From NCBI GenBank assembly GCA_028871475.1, contig JAGWMZ010000001.1, forward strand, positions 417,448 to 481,447: a stretch of 64,000 nucleotides of DNA, written 5' to 3'. The position numbers and the translations under genes are program-made. Below the pieces are notes generated by a model. It was given only the letters and a program-made list of their open reading frames with translations. It was not told the origin of the DNA and made no database searches. Source of the DNA: Sphingomonadales bacterium. GTDB lineage: Bacteria; Pseudomonadota; Alphaproteobacteria; Sphingomonadales; Sphingomonadaceae. Below, in pieces: positions 32,008 to 41,706 of the stretch (its first letter is position 1; every line of letters begins with the position of its first letter).

Positions 32008-32841
32008 ATGAACATATGGGTAGGGATGACCGTGACCAGCCAAACCGACGATGTGGCCGCAACCATCGCCGCAGCCTTCGTGGCCGCGCGGCGTGAGGCG
32101 CGCGCGCTTGCCACCTACCCCGGGCCACTGCCGGCGGGCATGGCGCAGGCCTATGCCATTCAGGACCGTGCCATCGCGCTCGACGGCCGCCCGATCGCGG
32201 GCTGGAAAGTGGGACGCATTCCGCCGCCTCTGGTCGAGGCCATGGGCTATGACCGTCTCGCCGGGCCCATCTTTGCCGACAGCGTGGTGTTTGTCACGCC
32301 GGGCGAGGATACGCCCATGCCGGTCTTCGATGGCGGCTTTGCCGCGGTGGAGGCCGAATTCATGCTGCATGTGGCCCCCGGCTTTGCCGGTCCCGTGCCG
32401 CGCGATGATGCCGAAACCCTGGCTATCCTCGATGACCTGCGCATCGGTATCGAAATCGCCTCCTCGCCCTATCCGCGCATCAACATCGACGGCCCGGCGG
32501 TGACGGCATCGGATTTCGGCAACAATTACGGCCTTATCCTCGGCTCCACGTTGGACAATTGGCGCGAGCTGGACCTTTGCGCCATGACCCTGCGCGTCGA
32601 CATCGACGGACAGGAGGTCGGCCATGCCACGGCGGCCACCATGCTTGACGGACCGCTGGGCGCGGTGCGCTTTCTGCTGGCCAATCTGATGAGCCGGGGC
32701 ATCGACGTCTCCCACGGCCTGTGGATTTCGACAGGTGCGGTGACCGGCGTGCATGAGATTGCCATCGGACAAAGAGCTCTGGCCGATTTTGGCACCCATG
32801 GCAGGCTGGCTTGCACCATAACCAAAGCCAGGGCAGCCTGA
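32008..32841 (+). CDS. 2-keto-4-pentenoate hydratase-like (FAH-superfamily) protein
   Basis: Protein of 277 residues in the hydratase/fumarylacetoacetase-like superfamily, whose members hydrate or cleave 2-keto acids with a divalent metal. Family-like segments are AYAIQDRAIALDGRPIAGWKVG, the acidic FAAVEAEFMLHV and DLRIGIEIASSPYPRIN, and the C-terminal GALRFLLANL-type helix. The alternative ATG at 32026 has a purine-rich site too close to it, so the first ATG is kept. It precedes the hexuronate transporter by 91 bp and is under operator e, so it should act on a uronate-derived keto acid. That is unlike the standard KduI-KduD-KdgK-Eda route and its step is unknown. Confidence 0.83.
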   Translation: MNIWVGMTVTSQTDDVAATIAAAFVAARREARALATYPGPLPAGMAQAYAIQDRAIALDGRPIAGWKVGRIPPPLVEAMGYDRLAGPIFADSVVFVTPGEDTPMPVFDGGFAAVEAEFMLHVAPGFAGPVPRDDAETLAILDDLRIGIEIASSPYPRINIDGPAVTASDFGNNYGLILGSTLDNWRELDLCAMTLRVDIDGQEVGHATAATMLDGPLGAVRFLLANLMSRGIDVSHGLWISTGAVTGVHEIAIGQRALADFGTHGRLACTITKARAA

Positions 32842-32932
32842 CACCGCCCCCCCGGCGGGACCTGTTTCGCCCCGAGCAAGGCGCTGAAAAATAAAAGGTC
32901 CGCCATAACAGGGCCATGATGGAGAGAGGTTC

Positions 32933-34246
32933 ATGAACAGCACCATGTCAGGCCCGGATTGCGCCCAGCCTCCCTCGCGGCAGAAATCCGGCCTGTCGGC
33001 ACAGGCAGGGCGTTACCGCTGGGTGATTTGCGGCCTGCTCTTCGCGGCAACGGCCGTGAACTATATCGACCGTCAGATGATCGGCGTGCTCAAACCCACG
33101 CTCAAGGCCGAATTCGGCTGGGACGAGAACGCCTATTCGACCATCATCCTGTGGTTTCAGCTCGCCTATGCACTGGGCTATCTCAGCTTCGGCAAGATCG
33201 TGGACCAGATCGGTGCGCGTCTGGGCTATGCCATTGCCATCCTGATCTGGACGATTGGCCATGTCGCCCATGGCTTTGCCGGGGGCGTGGCCTCCTTCGC
33301 GGCGGCCCGTTTTGGCCTTGGCGTTGGCGAGTCGGGCAATTTTCCCGCTGGCATCCGCGCCGTGGCCGACTGGTTCCCCCAGCGTGAACGCGCGCTGGCC
33401 ATCGGCATTTTCAACGCTGGCGCCAATGTCGGCGCGATCATCACGCCCTTGCTGGTGCCGGCACTGGTCACCTGGTTTGGCTGGCGCAGCGCCTTTTTCG
33501 TCACCGGCATCTTTGGCGTGGCATGGCTGGCGGCATGGTGGGTGATGTATCGGCACCCGGCGCTGCACCCGGCTGTATCGCGAGGCGAACTGGCCTGGAT
33601 TCAACAGGATGCACCCGATACCTCAGCCAAGATCGGCTGGGCACCCCTGCTCGGCAAGCGCGAGACATGGTGCTATGCGGTCGCCAAATTCCTGATCGAC
33701 CCGATCTGGTGGTTCTTCCTCTTCTGGCTGCCGGGCTATCTCTTCGACCGCTATCATCTCGACCTGCAGAGCTTTGGCCTGCCGCTCGCGGTGATCTATG
33801 TCATCTCCGATCTGGGCAGCGTGGCAGGGGGCTGGATGTCCTCCTCGATGCTCCGCCGGGGTTTCAGCGTGAATGCCGCACGCAAGCTGACCATGCTGGT
33901 CTGCGCCATCTGCGTGACGCCGATCTGGTTTGCCCAGAGCATCGAGAGCGTATGGGGGGCCGTGCTGGTAATCGGCCTTGCCACGGCGGCGCATCAGGCC
34001 TTTTCGGCCAATGTCTACACCCTGCCCTCGGACATGTTTCCCCGCGCGGCGGTGGGCAGTGTGGTGGGCATCGGTGGCATGGCGGGTGCGCTGGGCGGCA
34101 TGGGCATGGCCAAATTCACCGGCTACATTCTCGATTCCACCCACAGCTATGCGCTGCTCTTCGCCATCTGCGCCAGCGCCTATCTGCTGGCCTTGCTGGC
34201 GGTGCATCTGCTGAGCCCAAGGCTGGCGCCTGCCGCCATGGATTGA
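32933..34246 (+). CDS. exuT: MFS hexuronate transporter (ExuT-like)
   Basis: Inner-membrane symporter of the major facilitator superfamily, anion:cation symporter branch, 437 residues with 12 predicted helices. Signature regions are VNYIDRQMIGVLKPTLKAEF at helix 1, RFGLGVGESGNFPAGIRAV in helix 4 and NAGANVGAIITPLLVP in helix 5, all typical of ExuT/GudP-type transporters. GGAGAGAGG is 3-4 nt before the ATG. It sits between the hydratase-like gene and the GH3 glycosidase and would import galacturonate, glucuronate or small uronides. Substrate choice is inferred from the kdu context. Confidence 0.92.
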   Translation: MNSTMSGPDCAQPPSRQKSGLSAQAGRYRWVICGLLFAATAVNYIDRQMIGVLKPTLKAEFGWDENAYSTIILWFQLAYALGYLSFGKIVDQIGARLGYAIAILIWTIGHVAHGFAGGVASFAAARFGLGVGESGNFPAGIRAVADWFPQRERALAIGIFNAGANVGAIITPLLVPALVTWFGWRSAFFVTGIFGVAWLAAWWVMYRHPALHPAVSRGELAWIQQDAPDTSAKIGWAPLLGKRETWCYAVAKFLIDPIWWFFLFWLPGYLFDRYHLDLQSFGLPLAVIYVISDLGSVAGGWMSSSMLRRGFSVNAARKLTMLVCAICVTPIWFAQSIESVWGAVLVIGLATAAHQAFSANVYTLPSDMFPRAAVGSVVGIGGMAGALGGMGMAKFTGYILDSTHSYALLFAICASAYLLALLAVHLLSPRLAPAAMD

Positions 34247-34402
34247 CAGGCCGCGCGCCGGCTTTGCACCCGGCGCACGCCTCTTTCCTGCGGCGCATGC
34301 GAATGCATGCCCCCGCATGATTGAGGCATGGCAAATCTTGTGTCATGCCCACCGGGTTCAGAGCCTGCCCCCGAGGCGGCCACAACACTCGGAGAGACGA
34401 TC

Positions 34403-36640
34403 ATGCTTCATTCGCGCCAAGCCCTTTTCAGCCTGACTGCCTGCGCTTTGGCACTGGGCATGGCATCGCAGGCCAGCGCGCAGGGCGCTGCGGCTGTTTC
34501 CGCGCCGGCTGCTGACAACGCGGTCAGCAATCCGGACGCGCGCGCCTCCGCCATGGTCGCCCGCATGACCCAAGCCGAGAAGATCGCCCTCGTCTTCGCC
34601 TATTTCTCCACCGACTTCCCGCCGAAACATTTCACTCGCCCCGAAGGCGGCCAGCCGCAGGCGGCCGGCATCGTGCCGAAAAACGACCGGCTGGGCATCC
34701 CCTATCAATCGCAGACCGATGCCGGCGTGGGCGTGGCCAGCCAGCGCGGACCGCAAGTGCGTGAACGCACTGCCCTGCCCTCGGGCATCGCCACCGCCGC
34801 CACATGGAACCACAACATCGCCTTTGCCGGCGGCGCGATGATTGGCAATGAGGCGCGCCTTTCAGGCATCAACGTACAATTGGCGGGCGGCGTCAACCTG
34901 ATGCGCGAACCGCGCAATGGCCGCAATTTCGAATATGGCGGCGAGGACCCGCTGCTGGCCGGCACGATGGTGGGCAAACAGATCGCGGGCATCCAGTCGC
35001 AGCATGTCATCTCGACGCTGAAGCATTATGCCTTCAACGACCAGGAAACGAGCCGCAACTTCATCGATGTGAAAATTGACGAGGCCGCCGCCCGCCAGTC
35101 CGATCTGCTCGCCTTTGAATTGGCCCTGCGCGTCGGCAACCCCGGCTCCGTCATGTGCAGCTACAACCGCGTCAATGGCGCCTATGCCTGCGAGAATGAC
35201 TGGCTGCTCAACAAGGTGCTGAAGCAGGATTTCGGCTTCAAGGGTTATGTCATGTCGGACTGGGGCGCCACCCATTCGACCAGCCCCGCCGCCAATGCCG
35301 GGCTCGACCAGCAGTCAGGCTGGCCCTTCGACAAATCGGCCTATTTCGACGCGGCGCTGGGCGAGGCGGTCAACAATGGCCATGTCAGCCCCGCTCGTCT
35401 GGACGACATGGCCCATCGCATTCTGCGCGCCATGTATGCCAATGGCCTGTTCGACGTGCCGCTGGCCGCCACGCCTGAGAAGATCGACTACGCCGCCCAT
35501 GCTGCCGTCACCCGCGCGGATGAGGAAGAGGCCATCGTGCTGCTCAAGAACAATGGCCTGCTGCCCCTTGCTGCCTCGGCCAGAACCATCGCCATCATCG
35601 GCGGCCATGCCGATGTCGGCGTGCTGTCTGGCGGCGGTTCGGCGCAGGTCTATCCGGTGGGGGGTAATGCCGTGCCCGACGACACGACGGAAGGTTTCCC
35701 CCGCCCCATCGTCTATGACCCTTCCTCTCCGATGAAGGCGCTGCAGGGGCTGACCAAGGCAAAGATCACCTATATCGACGGCAAGGACAAGGCCGCCGCC
35801 GCGCGCCTCGCCGCCCGCAGCGACATCGCAATCGTCTTTGCCACGCAATGGACCGCCGAGAGCAAGGATGTGCCCGACCTCAATCTGCCCGGTGACCAGA
35901 ACGCGCTGATCGAAGCCATCACCAAGGCCAACCGCAAAACCGCCGTGGTGCTGGAAACCGGCGGCCCGGTGTTGATGCCCTGGCTGCCAAAGGTGGGCGC
36001 GGTGATGGAGGCATGGTTCCCCGGCACGGCGGGCGGCGAAGCCATCGCCCGCGTCCTGACCGGCGCGGTTAATCCTTCGGGCCATTTGCCGGTGAGCTTC
36101 CCCGCCTCGGTCAACCAATTGCCCCGCCCGGTGGTGGATGGGGACGTCACCGACAAGACCGAGCACCCCCATACCGACTATGATGTGGAAGGCGCGGCAG
36201 TCGGCTACAAATGGTATCAGGCCAAGGGTTTGAAGCCGCTGTTCTCCTTTGGCGAGGGCCTGTCCTACACCAGCTTTGCCACCTCAGGCCTTGCCGCCCA
36301 TGCGCAGGGCAAGGGCGTGGCGGTGGACGTGACCATTGCCAACACGGGAACGCGCGCAGGCAAGGCCGTGGCGCAGATCTACATCGCCTGCCCCGGCGCT
36401 GGCTGGGAAGCGCCCAGGCGTCTGGGCGCCTTTGACAAGGTGGCGCTGGCGCCGGGCGAAAAGCGCACGCTGAGCCTCACCATCGACCCGCTACTGCTGG
36501 GCACATGGGATGCGGCGGCGCGCAGCTGGACGATCAAGGGCGGTGCGTGCCGGGTGGAAGCTGGTTCCTCAGCCGCCACCATTCTGGCCAGCGTGCCCGT
36601 CACACTGCCCACCGCGACGCTGAACGCACACGGCGAGTGA
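34403..36640 (+). CDS. glycoside hydrolase family 3 (beta-glycosidase), exported
   Basis: GH3 enzyme of 745 residues. A signal peptide (MLHSRQALFSLTACALALGMASQASAQ region) is followed by the TIM-barrel domain with KHYAFNDQETSR (the KH element) and the catalytic nucleophile Asp286 in VMSDWGATHS. The (alpha/beta)6 sandwich contains TQWTAESKDVPDL, and a fibronectin-III-like domain closes the protein. The start has GGAGAGACG 4-6 nt upstream; an upstream in-frame ATG would misplace the signal peptide. It is rightward after the MFS gene (156 bp) and may share its transcript. It would trim non-reducing beta-linked sugars from plant oligosaccharides in the periplasm. The linkage cannot be predicted. 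Confidence 0.95.
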   Translation: MLHSRQALFSLTACALALGMASQASAQGAAAVSAPAADNAVSNPDARASAMVARMTQAEKIALVFAYFSTDFPPKHFTRPEGGQPQAAGIVPKNDRLGIPYQSQTDAGVGVASQRGPQVRERTALPSGIATAATWNHNIAFAGGAMIGNEARLSGINVQLAGGVNLMREPRNGRNFEYGGEDPLLAGTMVGKQIAGIQSQHVISTLKHYAFNDQETSRNFIDVKIDEAAARQSDLLAFELALRVGNPGSVMCSYNRVNGAYACENDWLLNKVLKQDFGFKGYVMSDWGATHSTSPAANAGLDQQSGWPFDKSAYFDAALGEAVNNGHVSPARLDDMAHRILRAMYANGLFDVPLAATPEKIDYAAHAAVTRADEEEAIVLLKNNGLLPLAASARTIAIIGGHADVGVLSGGGSAQVYPVGGNAVPDDTTEGFPRPIVYDPSSPMKALQGLTKAKITYIDGKDKAAAARLAARSDIAIVFATQWTAESKDVPDLNLPGDQNALIEAITKANRKTAVVLETGGPVLMPWLPKVGAVMEAWFPGTAGGEAIARVLTGAVNPSGHLPVSFPASVNQLPRPVVDGDVTDKTEHPHTDYDVEGAAVGYKWYQAKGLKPLFSFGEGLSYTSFATSGLAAHAQGKGVAVDVTIANTGTRAGKAVAQIYIACPGAGWEAPRRLGAFDKVALAPGEKRTLSLTIDPLLLGTWDAAARSWTIKGGACRVEAGSSAATILASVPVTLPTATLNAHGE

Positions 36641-36655
36641 ATGCCATTCGAAATG

Positions 36656-36684
36656 GCCATGCCCGGTATAATGCTGGGCATGGC
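36656..36684 (+). terminator. hairpin after the GH3 gene
   Basis: GCCATGCCC and GGGCATGGC form a perfect 9-bp stem around an 11-nt loop, starting 16 bp after the GH3 stop. There is no clear T-tract behind it, so it may be an imperfect terminator or a 3'-end protecting stem. Confidence 0.45.
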
Positions 36685-36774
36685 TGCTCCCCTGCAAGCT
36701 GCATGCATCTGTCGAGACGAACGCCGTTGAGCACCCTGGGTTGATTGTGTAGCAAAGGAAGCGCGGAGGCCGCC

Positions 36775-36927
36775 ATGATCAGTGAAAAGCAACTCATTCA
36801 ACAATTGGTCCAAGCCCAAATCAACGGCGACAAACTGGCATTGAACGAGGTGCGTGCAGCCCTGCGGTCGGCTGGCAAGGCGAAAATGAACCAGATGGCG
36901 CAAGCCAGAGTAAACGATAACGCCTAG
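36775..36927 (+). CDS. small hypothetical protein (50 aa)
   Basis: Short, charged, probably alpha-helical protein of 50 residues (MISEKQLIQQLVQAQINGDK, then NEVRAALRSAGKAKMNQMAQ). It is not recognised as a named family. Support comes from GGAGG placed 5 nt before the ATG and from helix-like periodicity with no rare codons. It lies between the GH3 gene and the convergent nitronate monooxygenase, 10 bp from the latter's stop. There is no membrane segment or signal. It could be spurious. Confidence 0.45.
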   Translation: MISEKQLIQQLVQAQINGDKLALNEVRAALRSAGKAKMNQMAQARVNDNA

Positions 36928-36937
36928 CGGCGGTGCC

Positions 36938-37912
36938 TCATCCGATCAGCCCCGCATTCCCTCGCATCACCGCTTCCGCCTGCGCCATCATCCGCGCGAT
37001 CAGGTCCGCGCAGGTCGGCACATCATGAATCAGCCCCTGCGCCTGGCTGGCCCAGACCAGACCTTGCGTGATGTCCCCAGTTTCCAACGCTCGCCTGCCA
37101 TGTTCGCCCGCCACATAGGGGCGCAGCATCTCAAAATCGACATCAGGCCGGGCGGAGAGTTCAACCACCTTGGCTGACACCGACGTATAAGCCACCCGCG
37201 CCGTATTCTTGAACCCGCGCAAAATCAACCGCGTGTCACGCTCGTCATTGCTGAGGATGACCTGCTTGACAGCATCATGGATCGGCGCCTCCACCGTCGC
37301 GCAAAAACGCGTGCCCATGGTGATGCCCTGCGCGCCCAGCGCCAGCGCCGCCGCCAGCCCGCGCCCATCGGCAAAGCCGCCGCAGCCCAGCACCGGGATG
37401 GACAGCGCATCCACCGCCGCCGGGATCAGCACGATGCCGCCCACATCATCCTCGCCCGGATGGCCTGCACATTCGAAACCGTCGATGGTGACGATATCGG
37501 CCCCCATCTTCTGCGCTGACAGCGCATGGCGCACCGAGGTGCATTTGTGGATCACCGTCACGCCATGGGCCTTCAGGTCGGCAATATGCTCATGCGGAGA
37601 ATGGCCGGCGGTTTCCACGATGCGGATGCCGCTTTCCACGATCACCTTGCGCAGCGCGGGATAATCGGGCGCGCGGCCCACCGGCAGCAGGGTGAGGTTG
37701 ACGCCAAAGGGCTTATCGGTCAGCGCCCTTGTGTGCGCGATCTGCTCGCGCAGATCTTCCGCCGTGGGCCAGATCAGCGCGGTGAGCATACCCAGCCCGC
37801 CCGCATTGGAAATCGCCGCAACCAGCTCGGGGCGCCCCACCCACATCATGCCGCCTTGGACAAGTGGGTGCTTGATCCCCAGCATGGTGGTCACGCTGGT
37901 GGTGATGGTCAT
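36938..37912 (-). CDS. nitronate monooxygenase (2-nitropropane dioxygenase family)
   Basis: FMN-dependent enzyme of 324 residues. It opens with MLGIKHPLVQGGMMWVGRPELVAAISNAGGLGML, the typical NMO barrel start, and contains GVTVIHKCTSVRHA, the FMN phosphate loop region GCGGFADGRGLAAALALGAQGI and GTRFCATVEAP. NMOs oxidise toxic alkyl nitronates such as propionate-3-nitronate, which inhibits fatty-acid and TCA enzymes. It is the last gene of the leftward beta-oxidation operon, 20 bp after ETF-QO; GGGAGAG precedes the ATG. The link to fatty-acid catabolism may be detoxification or a still unassigned flavin oxidation. Confidence 0.93.
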   Translation of the reverse strand: MTITTSVTTMLGIKHPLVQGGMMWVGRPELVAAISNAGGLGMLTALIWPTAEDLREQIAHTRALTDKPFGVNLTLLPVGRAPDYPALRKVIVESGIRIVETAGHSPHEHIADLKAHGVTVIHKCTSVRHALSAQKMGADIVTIDGFECAGHPGEDDVGGIVLIPAAVDALSIPVLGCGGFADGRGLAAALALGAQGITMGTRFCATVEAPIHDAVKQVILSNDERDTRLILRGFKNTARVAYTSVSAKVVELSARPDVDFEMLRPYVAGEHGRRALETGDITQGLVWASQAQGLIHDVPTCADLIARMMAQAEAVMRGNAGLIG

Positions 37913-37932
37913 CGCTCTCCCGCCTTTTCTTT

Positions 37933-39579
37933 TTACATATTGGGGTAATTGGGCCCTTCGCCACCCTGAGGGGTAACCCAGGTGATGTTGCCCGTGGGGT
38001 CCTTGATGTCACAGGTCTTGCAGTGGACGCAGTTCTGCGCGTTGATCTGGAGGCGCGTCTCGGCCCCCTCACCCAGAAACTCATAGACGCCCGCCGGGCA
38101 ATAGCGCGCCTCGGGCCCCGCATAGAGCTTGAGGTTCACGTTCACCGGCACCGCAGGGTCGGCCAGTTTCAAGTGGCAGGGCTCGTCCTCATCGTGATTG
38201 GTGGCGGAAAAGGCCACATTGGTCAGACGGTCAAAGCTGATCACGCCATCGGGCTTGGGATAGGCAATGGGCTTGTAGAGATCGGCCCGGCCCGTCGCCT
38301 TGGCATCGCTGTGATGCGCCATGGGCCGCGCAATGCCAAAGCCCAGCAGGCTGCGCGCCCACATATCGGCCCCGGCCAGCACCGTACCCAGCCCGCCACC
38401 GAATTTGGCGACCATCGGCTGGGCGTTCTGCACCAGTTTCAACTCGTCAGCGATCCAGCTTGAGCGCAGCGCCGTTTCATAATCCTCCAGAGCATCGCCC
38501 CGGCGATCCTGCGCCACGGCAGGCGCCAGCGCCTCGGCGGCCAGCATGCCCGACTTCATCGCCGTATGACTGCCCTTGATGCGCGGCACATTGACGAAAC
38601 CCGCCGCGCAGCCCACCAGCACGCCGCCCGGGAAGGCCAGATGCGGCACACTCTGCCAGCCGCCCTCATTGATCACCCGCGCACCATAGGCGACCCGCTT
38701 GCCACCCTCGATGATGGCACGGATCGAGGGATGCTGCTTCCAGCGCTGAAACTCCTCATAAGGGCTGACGTAGGGGTTCTTGTAATCGAGCGCCGTGACG
38801 AAGCCCAAAGCCACCTGCCCCTCAGCCTGATGGTAAAGGAAACCGCCGCCCCAGCTGCCGCTTTCCGACAAAGGCCAGCCCTGCGTGTGGATCACCCGGC
38901 CCGGAACATGGTTCTCCGGCTTGATGTCCCACAGTTCCTTGATGCCAAGGCCATAGATCTGCGGCTGGCAATCGCGCGCCAGATCAAAGCGGGCGATGGC
39001 CTGTTTCGAGAGATGGCCACGCGCACCTTCGGCCAGCACGGTATAGCGGGCCAGCAGGTCCATGCCCGGCTGGAAATCGGGGCGGGGGTTGCCTTCACGG
39101 TCCAGCCCCATATCGCCGGTGCGCACGCCGCGCAGGGCGCCCGCCTCGTCATAGAGCAATTCCGCCGCCGGAAAGCCGGGGAAAATTTCCACGCCCAAAG
39201 CTTCGGCCTGAGCGGCCAGCCAGCGGCACAGATTGCCAAGGCTGGCGGTGTAGCATCCCTCATTGCTCATGAAGCGCGGCATGATGGCGTGGGGCAGCGC
39301 GCGATGCTTGCCCTTGCCCAGCACCCAGTGCCAATTGTCCGTCACCGGCGTTGCGGCCAGCGGGCAATCCAGATCGCGCCAGTCGGGCAGCAATTCATCC
39401 AGCGCGCGCGGATCAACCACCGCGCCCGACAGGATATGCGCGCCGATCTCGCTGCCCTTTTCCAGCACGCAGACCGCCAGATCGGGCGAAAACTGTTTCA
39501 GACGGATGGCGCAGGACAGGCCCGCCGGGCCGCCGCCCACCACCACCACGTCATAATGCATTTCTTCGCGGTCAATCAT
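37933..39579 (-). CDS. electron transfer flavoprotein-ubiquinone oxidoreductase
   Basis: ETF-QO of 548 residues, a monotopic inner-membrane flavoprotein that passes electrons from reduced ETF to ubiquinone. It has an N-terminal FAD motif ([17 protein letters not shown]), an ubiquinone-binding region near [15 protein letters not shown], and the C-terminal [4Fe-4S] cluster sequence [17 protein letters not shown]. It ends at PNYPNM, as ETF-QOs commonly do. The start overlaps the stop of the thioesterase gene (ATGA). Together with etfA and etfB upstream it gives the complete electron route for the acyl-CoA dehydrogenase of this operon. Confidence 0.97.
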   Translation of the reverse strand: MIDREEMHYDVVVVGGGPAGLSCAIRLKQFSPDLAVCVLEKGSEIGAHILSGAVVDPRALDELLPDWRDLDCPLAATPVTDNWHWVLGKGKHRALPHAIMPRFMSNEGCYTASLGNLCRWLAAQAEALGVEIFPGFPAAELLYDEAGALRGVRTGDMGLDREGNPRPDFQPGMDLLARYTVLAEGARGHLSKQAIARFDLARDCQPQIYGLGIKELWDIKPENHVPGRVIHTQGWPLSESGSWGGGFLYHQAEGQVALGFVTALDYKNPYVSPYEEFQRWKQHPSIRAIIEGGKRVAYGARVINEGGWQSVPHLAFPGGVLVGCAAGFVNVPRIKGSHTAMKSGMLAAEALAPAVAQDRRGDALEDYETALRSSWIADELKLVQNAQPMVAKFGGGLGTVLAGADMWARSLLGFGIARPMAHHSDAKATGRADLYKPIAYPKPDGVISFDRLTNVAFSATNHDEDEPCHLKLADPAVPVNVNLKLYAGPEARYCPAGVYEFLGEGAETRLQINAQNCVHCKTCDIKDPTGNITWVTPQGGEGPNYPNM

Positions 39580-40010
39580 CGCATGTCATCCGTGATAGGC
39601 TGCACGATCAGCGTCGATGTGGCCGTTGCCAGATCACGTTCCTGCCCGTCGCGCAGCACCGCTTCGGTCATGATCACCTGCCGGCCAGCCTTTTGCACCC
39701 GGCCAACAACAGTCAGCGGTCCGGCATCGGCCCGCACCGGGCGGAGATAGGCCACCTTGATCTCCAGCGTCAGGCAGTAATGCTTGCCATCCAGCACGGA
39801 ATGGGCCGCCGCGCCGCAGGCATTGTCGAGCAGCGTGGCGATATAGCCACCATGCATGATGCCCACCTGATTGTTGAAATCAGGGCGCGGTGTGGCGGCC
39901 ATCACCACATGCCCCGGCTCGGCGCTGACGGCCCCGACATCGAGCAATTGCATCATGGGCGAGCGCACGGTCTTTTCGGCCAGCGCCCGCACCTGATCCA
40001 GCCCGCTCAT
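39576..40010 (-). CDS. PaaI-family (hotdog) acyl-CoA thioesterase
   Basis: Hotdog-fold thioesterase of 144 residues. The PaaI motif [21 protein letters not shown] carries the HGG turn and the catalytic acid, followed by [10 protein letters not shown]. It hydrolyses aryl- or acyl-CoA esters and probably relieves CoA sequestration during fatty-acid breakdown. It is tightly packed, with ATGA overlaps on both sides (etfA stop, ETF-QO start order), so it is certainly part of the operon. Specific acyl chain unknown. Confidence 0.88.
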   Translation of the reverse strand: MSGLDQVRALAEKTVRSPMMQLLDVGAVSAEPGHVVMAATPRPDFNNQVGIMHGGYIATLLDNACGAAAHSVLDGKHYCLTLEIKVAYLRPVRADAGPLTVVGRVQKAGRQVIMTEAVLRDGQERDLATATSTLIVQPITDDMR

Positions 40011-40939
40011 GCCAGCTTGCTCACCAGTTCGGGAACGGCGGTGAACAGATCGGCGGTCAGCGCCAGGTCGGCCACCTGCATGATGGGGGCGTCCGGGTCC
40101 TTGTTGATGGCAATGATGGTCTTGCTGTCCTTCATGCCCGCCAGATGCTGGATCGCGCCGGAAATGCCCACAGCGATATAGACCTCGGGCGCCACGATCT
40201 TGCCCGTCTGGCCCACCTGATAGTCATTGGGCACAAAACCGGCATCGACCGCCGCGCGCGATGCGCCCACAGCCGCGTTCAGCCTGTCGGCCAGCGGATA
40301 GAGCGTGTCGGCAAAGGTCTGCGCGTCTTTCAGCGCACGCCCGCCCGAGACGACCACCTTGGCGCTGGTGAGTTCAGGACGTTCGCTGACAGCCACCTGC
40401 GCGCTGACGAAGCTGGAGAGCCCCGCATCGCCGGAACCCGACACGGGCGAGACCGAAGCGCTGCCGCCTTCGCGCGCGGCCTTGGCAAAGCCGGTGGCGC
40501 GGGCGGTGATCACCAGCTTGGCGTCGCTCGATTCCACCGTAGCGATGGCATTGCCGGCATAGATCGGGCGGGTGAAGCTTTTCGGCCCCTCGACCGTCAG
40601 GATGTCGGAGATCTGCATCACATCGAGCAGGGCGGCCACGCGTGGGGCGATGTTCTTGCCCGTCGTTGTGGCCGGCGCCACGAAAGCGTCGAATTCACCC
40701 ATGATGCCCGCCACCAAAGGCGCGACATTCTCAGCCAGACCCGCGCCATAGACGGCATCATCGGCCAGCAGCACGGCGGAAACGCCCGCCACCTTGGCGC
40801 CAGCATCGGCAACGGCGGCGCAAGCAGCGCCCGCCACCAGCAGCGTCACCTCGCCCAGTTGCCCGCCCGCCGTCACCGCGCTCAGCGTGGCATCCTTCAG
40901 CGCCGCATTGTCATGTTCAGCCCAGACCAGAACCTTCAT
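40007..40939 (-). CDS. etfA: electron transfer flavoprotein alpha subunit
   Basis: ETF alpha subunit of 310 residues, binding FAD and accepting electrons from acyl-CoA dehydrogenases. The C-terminal FAD domain is clear: [39 protein letters not shown] and [12 protein letters not shown], then [14 protein letters not shown]. The start [11 protein letters not shown] is the usual N terminus; it begins 1 bp after the etfB stop. Its own stop overlaps the thioesterase ATG. Confidence 0.97.
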   Translation of the reverse strand: MKVLVWAEHDNAALKDATLSAVTAGGQLGEVTLLVAGAACAAVADAGAKVAGVSAVLLADDAVYGAGLAENVAPLVAGIMGEFDAFVAPATTTGKNIAPRVAALLDVMQISDILTVEGPKSFTRPIYAGNAIATVESSDAKLVITARATGFAKAAREGGSASVSPVSGSGDAGLSSFVSAQVAVSERPELTSAKVVVSGGRALKDAQTFADTLYPLADRLNAAVGASRAAVDAGFVPNDYQVGQTGKIVAPEVYIAVGISGAIQHLAGMKDSKTIIAINKDPDAPIMQVADLALTADLFTAVPELVSKLA

Positions 40940-40940
40940 G

Positions 40941-41687
40941 TCAGGCCACTCCCAATTCTTTGAGTTTTTCGACGAGAGCATCCACGCTCTCCACCTTCAC
41001 GCCAGCCTTGCGCGGCGCGGGCTCGGCCACGCTCAACGTCTTGAGGCGCGGGGTGATGTCAACGCCGAAATCGGCGGGCGCCTTGGTGGCCACTGGCTTG
41101 GAACGCGCCTTCATGATGTTGGGCAGCGAGGCAAAGCGCGGTTCGTTGAGGCGCAGATCGGTCGTCACCACAGCGGGCAAAGAGAGTTTGAGCGTTTCAA
41201 GACCGCCATCAACCTCGCGCGTCACCGTCACGGCATCGCCCTCGATGGCGACGGCCGAGGCAAAGGTGCCCTGCCCCCGGCCCCACAGCGCGGCCAGCAT
41301 CTGGCCGGTCTGGTTGCTGTCGTCGTCGATCGCCTGCTTGCCCAGAATGACCAGGCCCGGCGCCTCTTCCTGCGCAATGGCATGAAACAGCTTGGCCACC
41401 GCCAGCGGCTCGACCGGCTCGTCCGTCTGCACCAGAATGCCGCGGTCCGCCCCCATGGCCAGCGCCGTGCGCAGCGTGTCGACCGCCTTGGCCGGGCCCA
41501 CCGAGACCACCACGATCTCGCTGGCCACGCCCTTTTCCTTCAGGCGCACCGCTTCTTCGACGGCGATTTCGTCGAAGGGGTTCATGCTCATTTTCACATT
41601 GGCAAGATCGACCCCGCTGCCATCCGCCTTCACGCGGGGGCGCACATTGTAGTCGATCACCCGTTTCACACCGACAAGGACTTTCAT
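40941..41687 (-). CDS. etfB: electron transfer flavoprotein beta subunit
   Basis: ETF beta subunit of 248 residues. It begins [19 protein letters not shown] and contains [21 protein letters not shown], the family signature that forms the recognition loop and AMP site, and [21 protein letters not shown]. It pairs with etfA, next downstream. It lies 19 bp after the acyl-CoA dehydrogenase gene, its main electron donor. Confidence 0.97.
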   Translation of the reverse strand: MKVLVGVKRVIDYNVRPRVKADGSGVDLANVKMSMNPFDEIAVEEAVRLKEKGVASEIVVVSVGPAKAVDTLRTALAMGADRGILVQTDEPVEPLAVAKLFHAIAQEEAPGLVILGKQAIDDDSNQTGQMLAALWGRGQGTFASAVAIEGDAVTVTREVDGGLETLKLSLPAVVTTDLRLNEPRFASLPNIMKARSKPVATKAPADFGVDITPRLKTLSVAEPAPRKAGVKVESVDALVEKLKELGVA

Positions 41688-41706
41688 CGTATCAGCACCC
41701 TATCCT

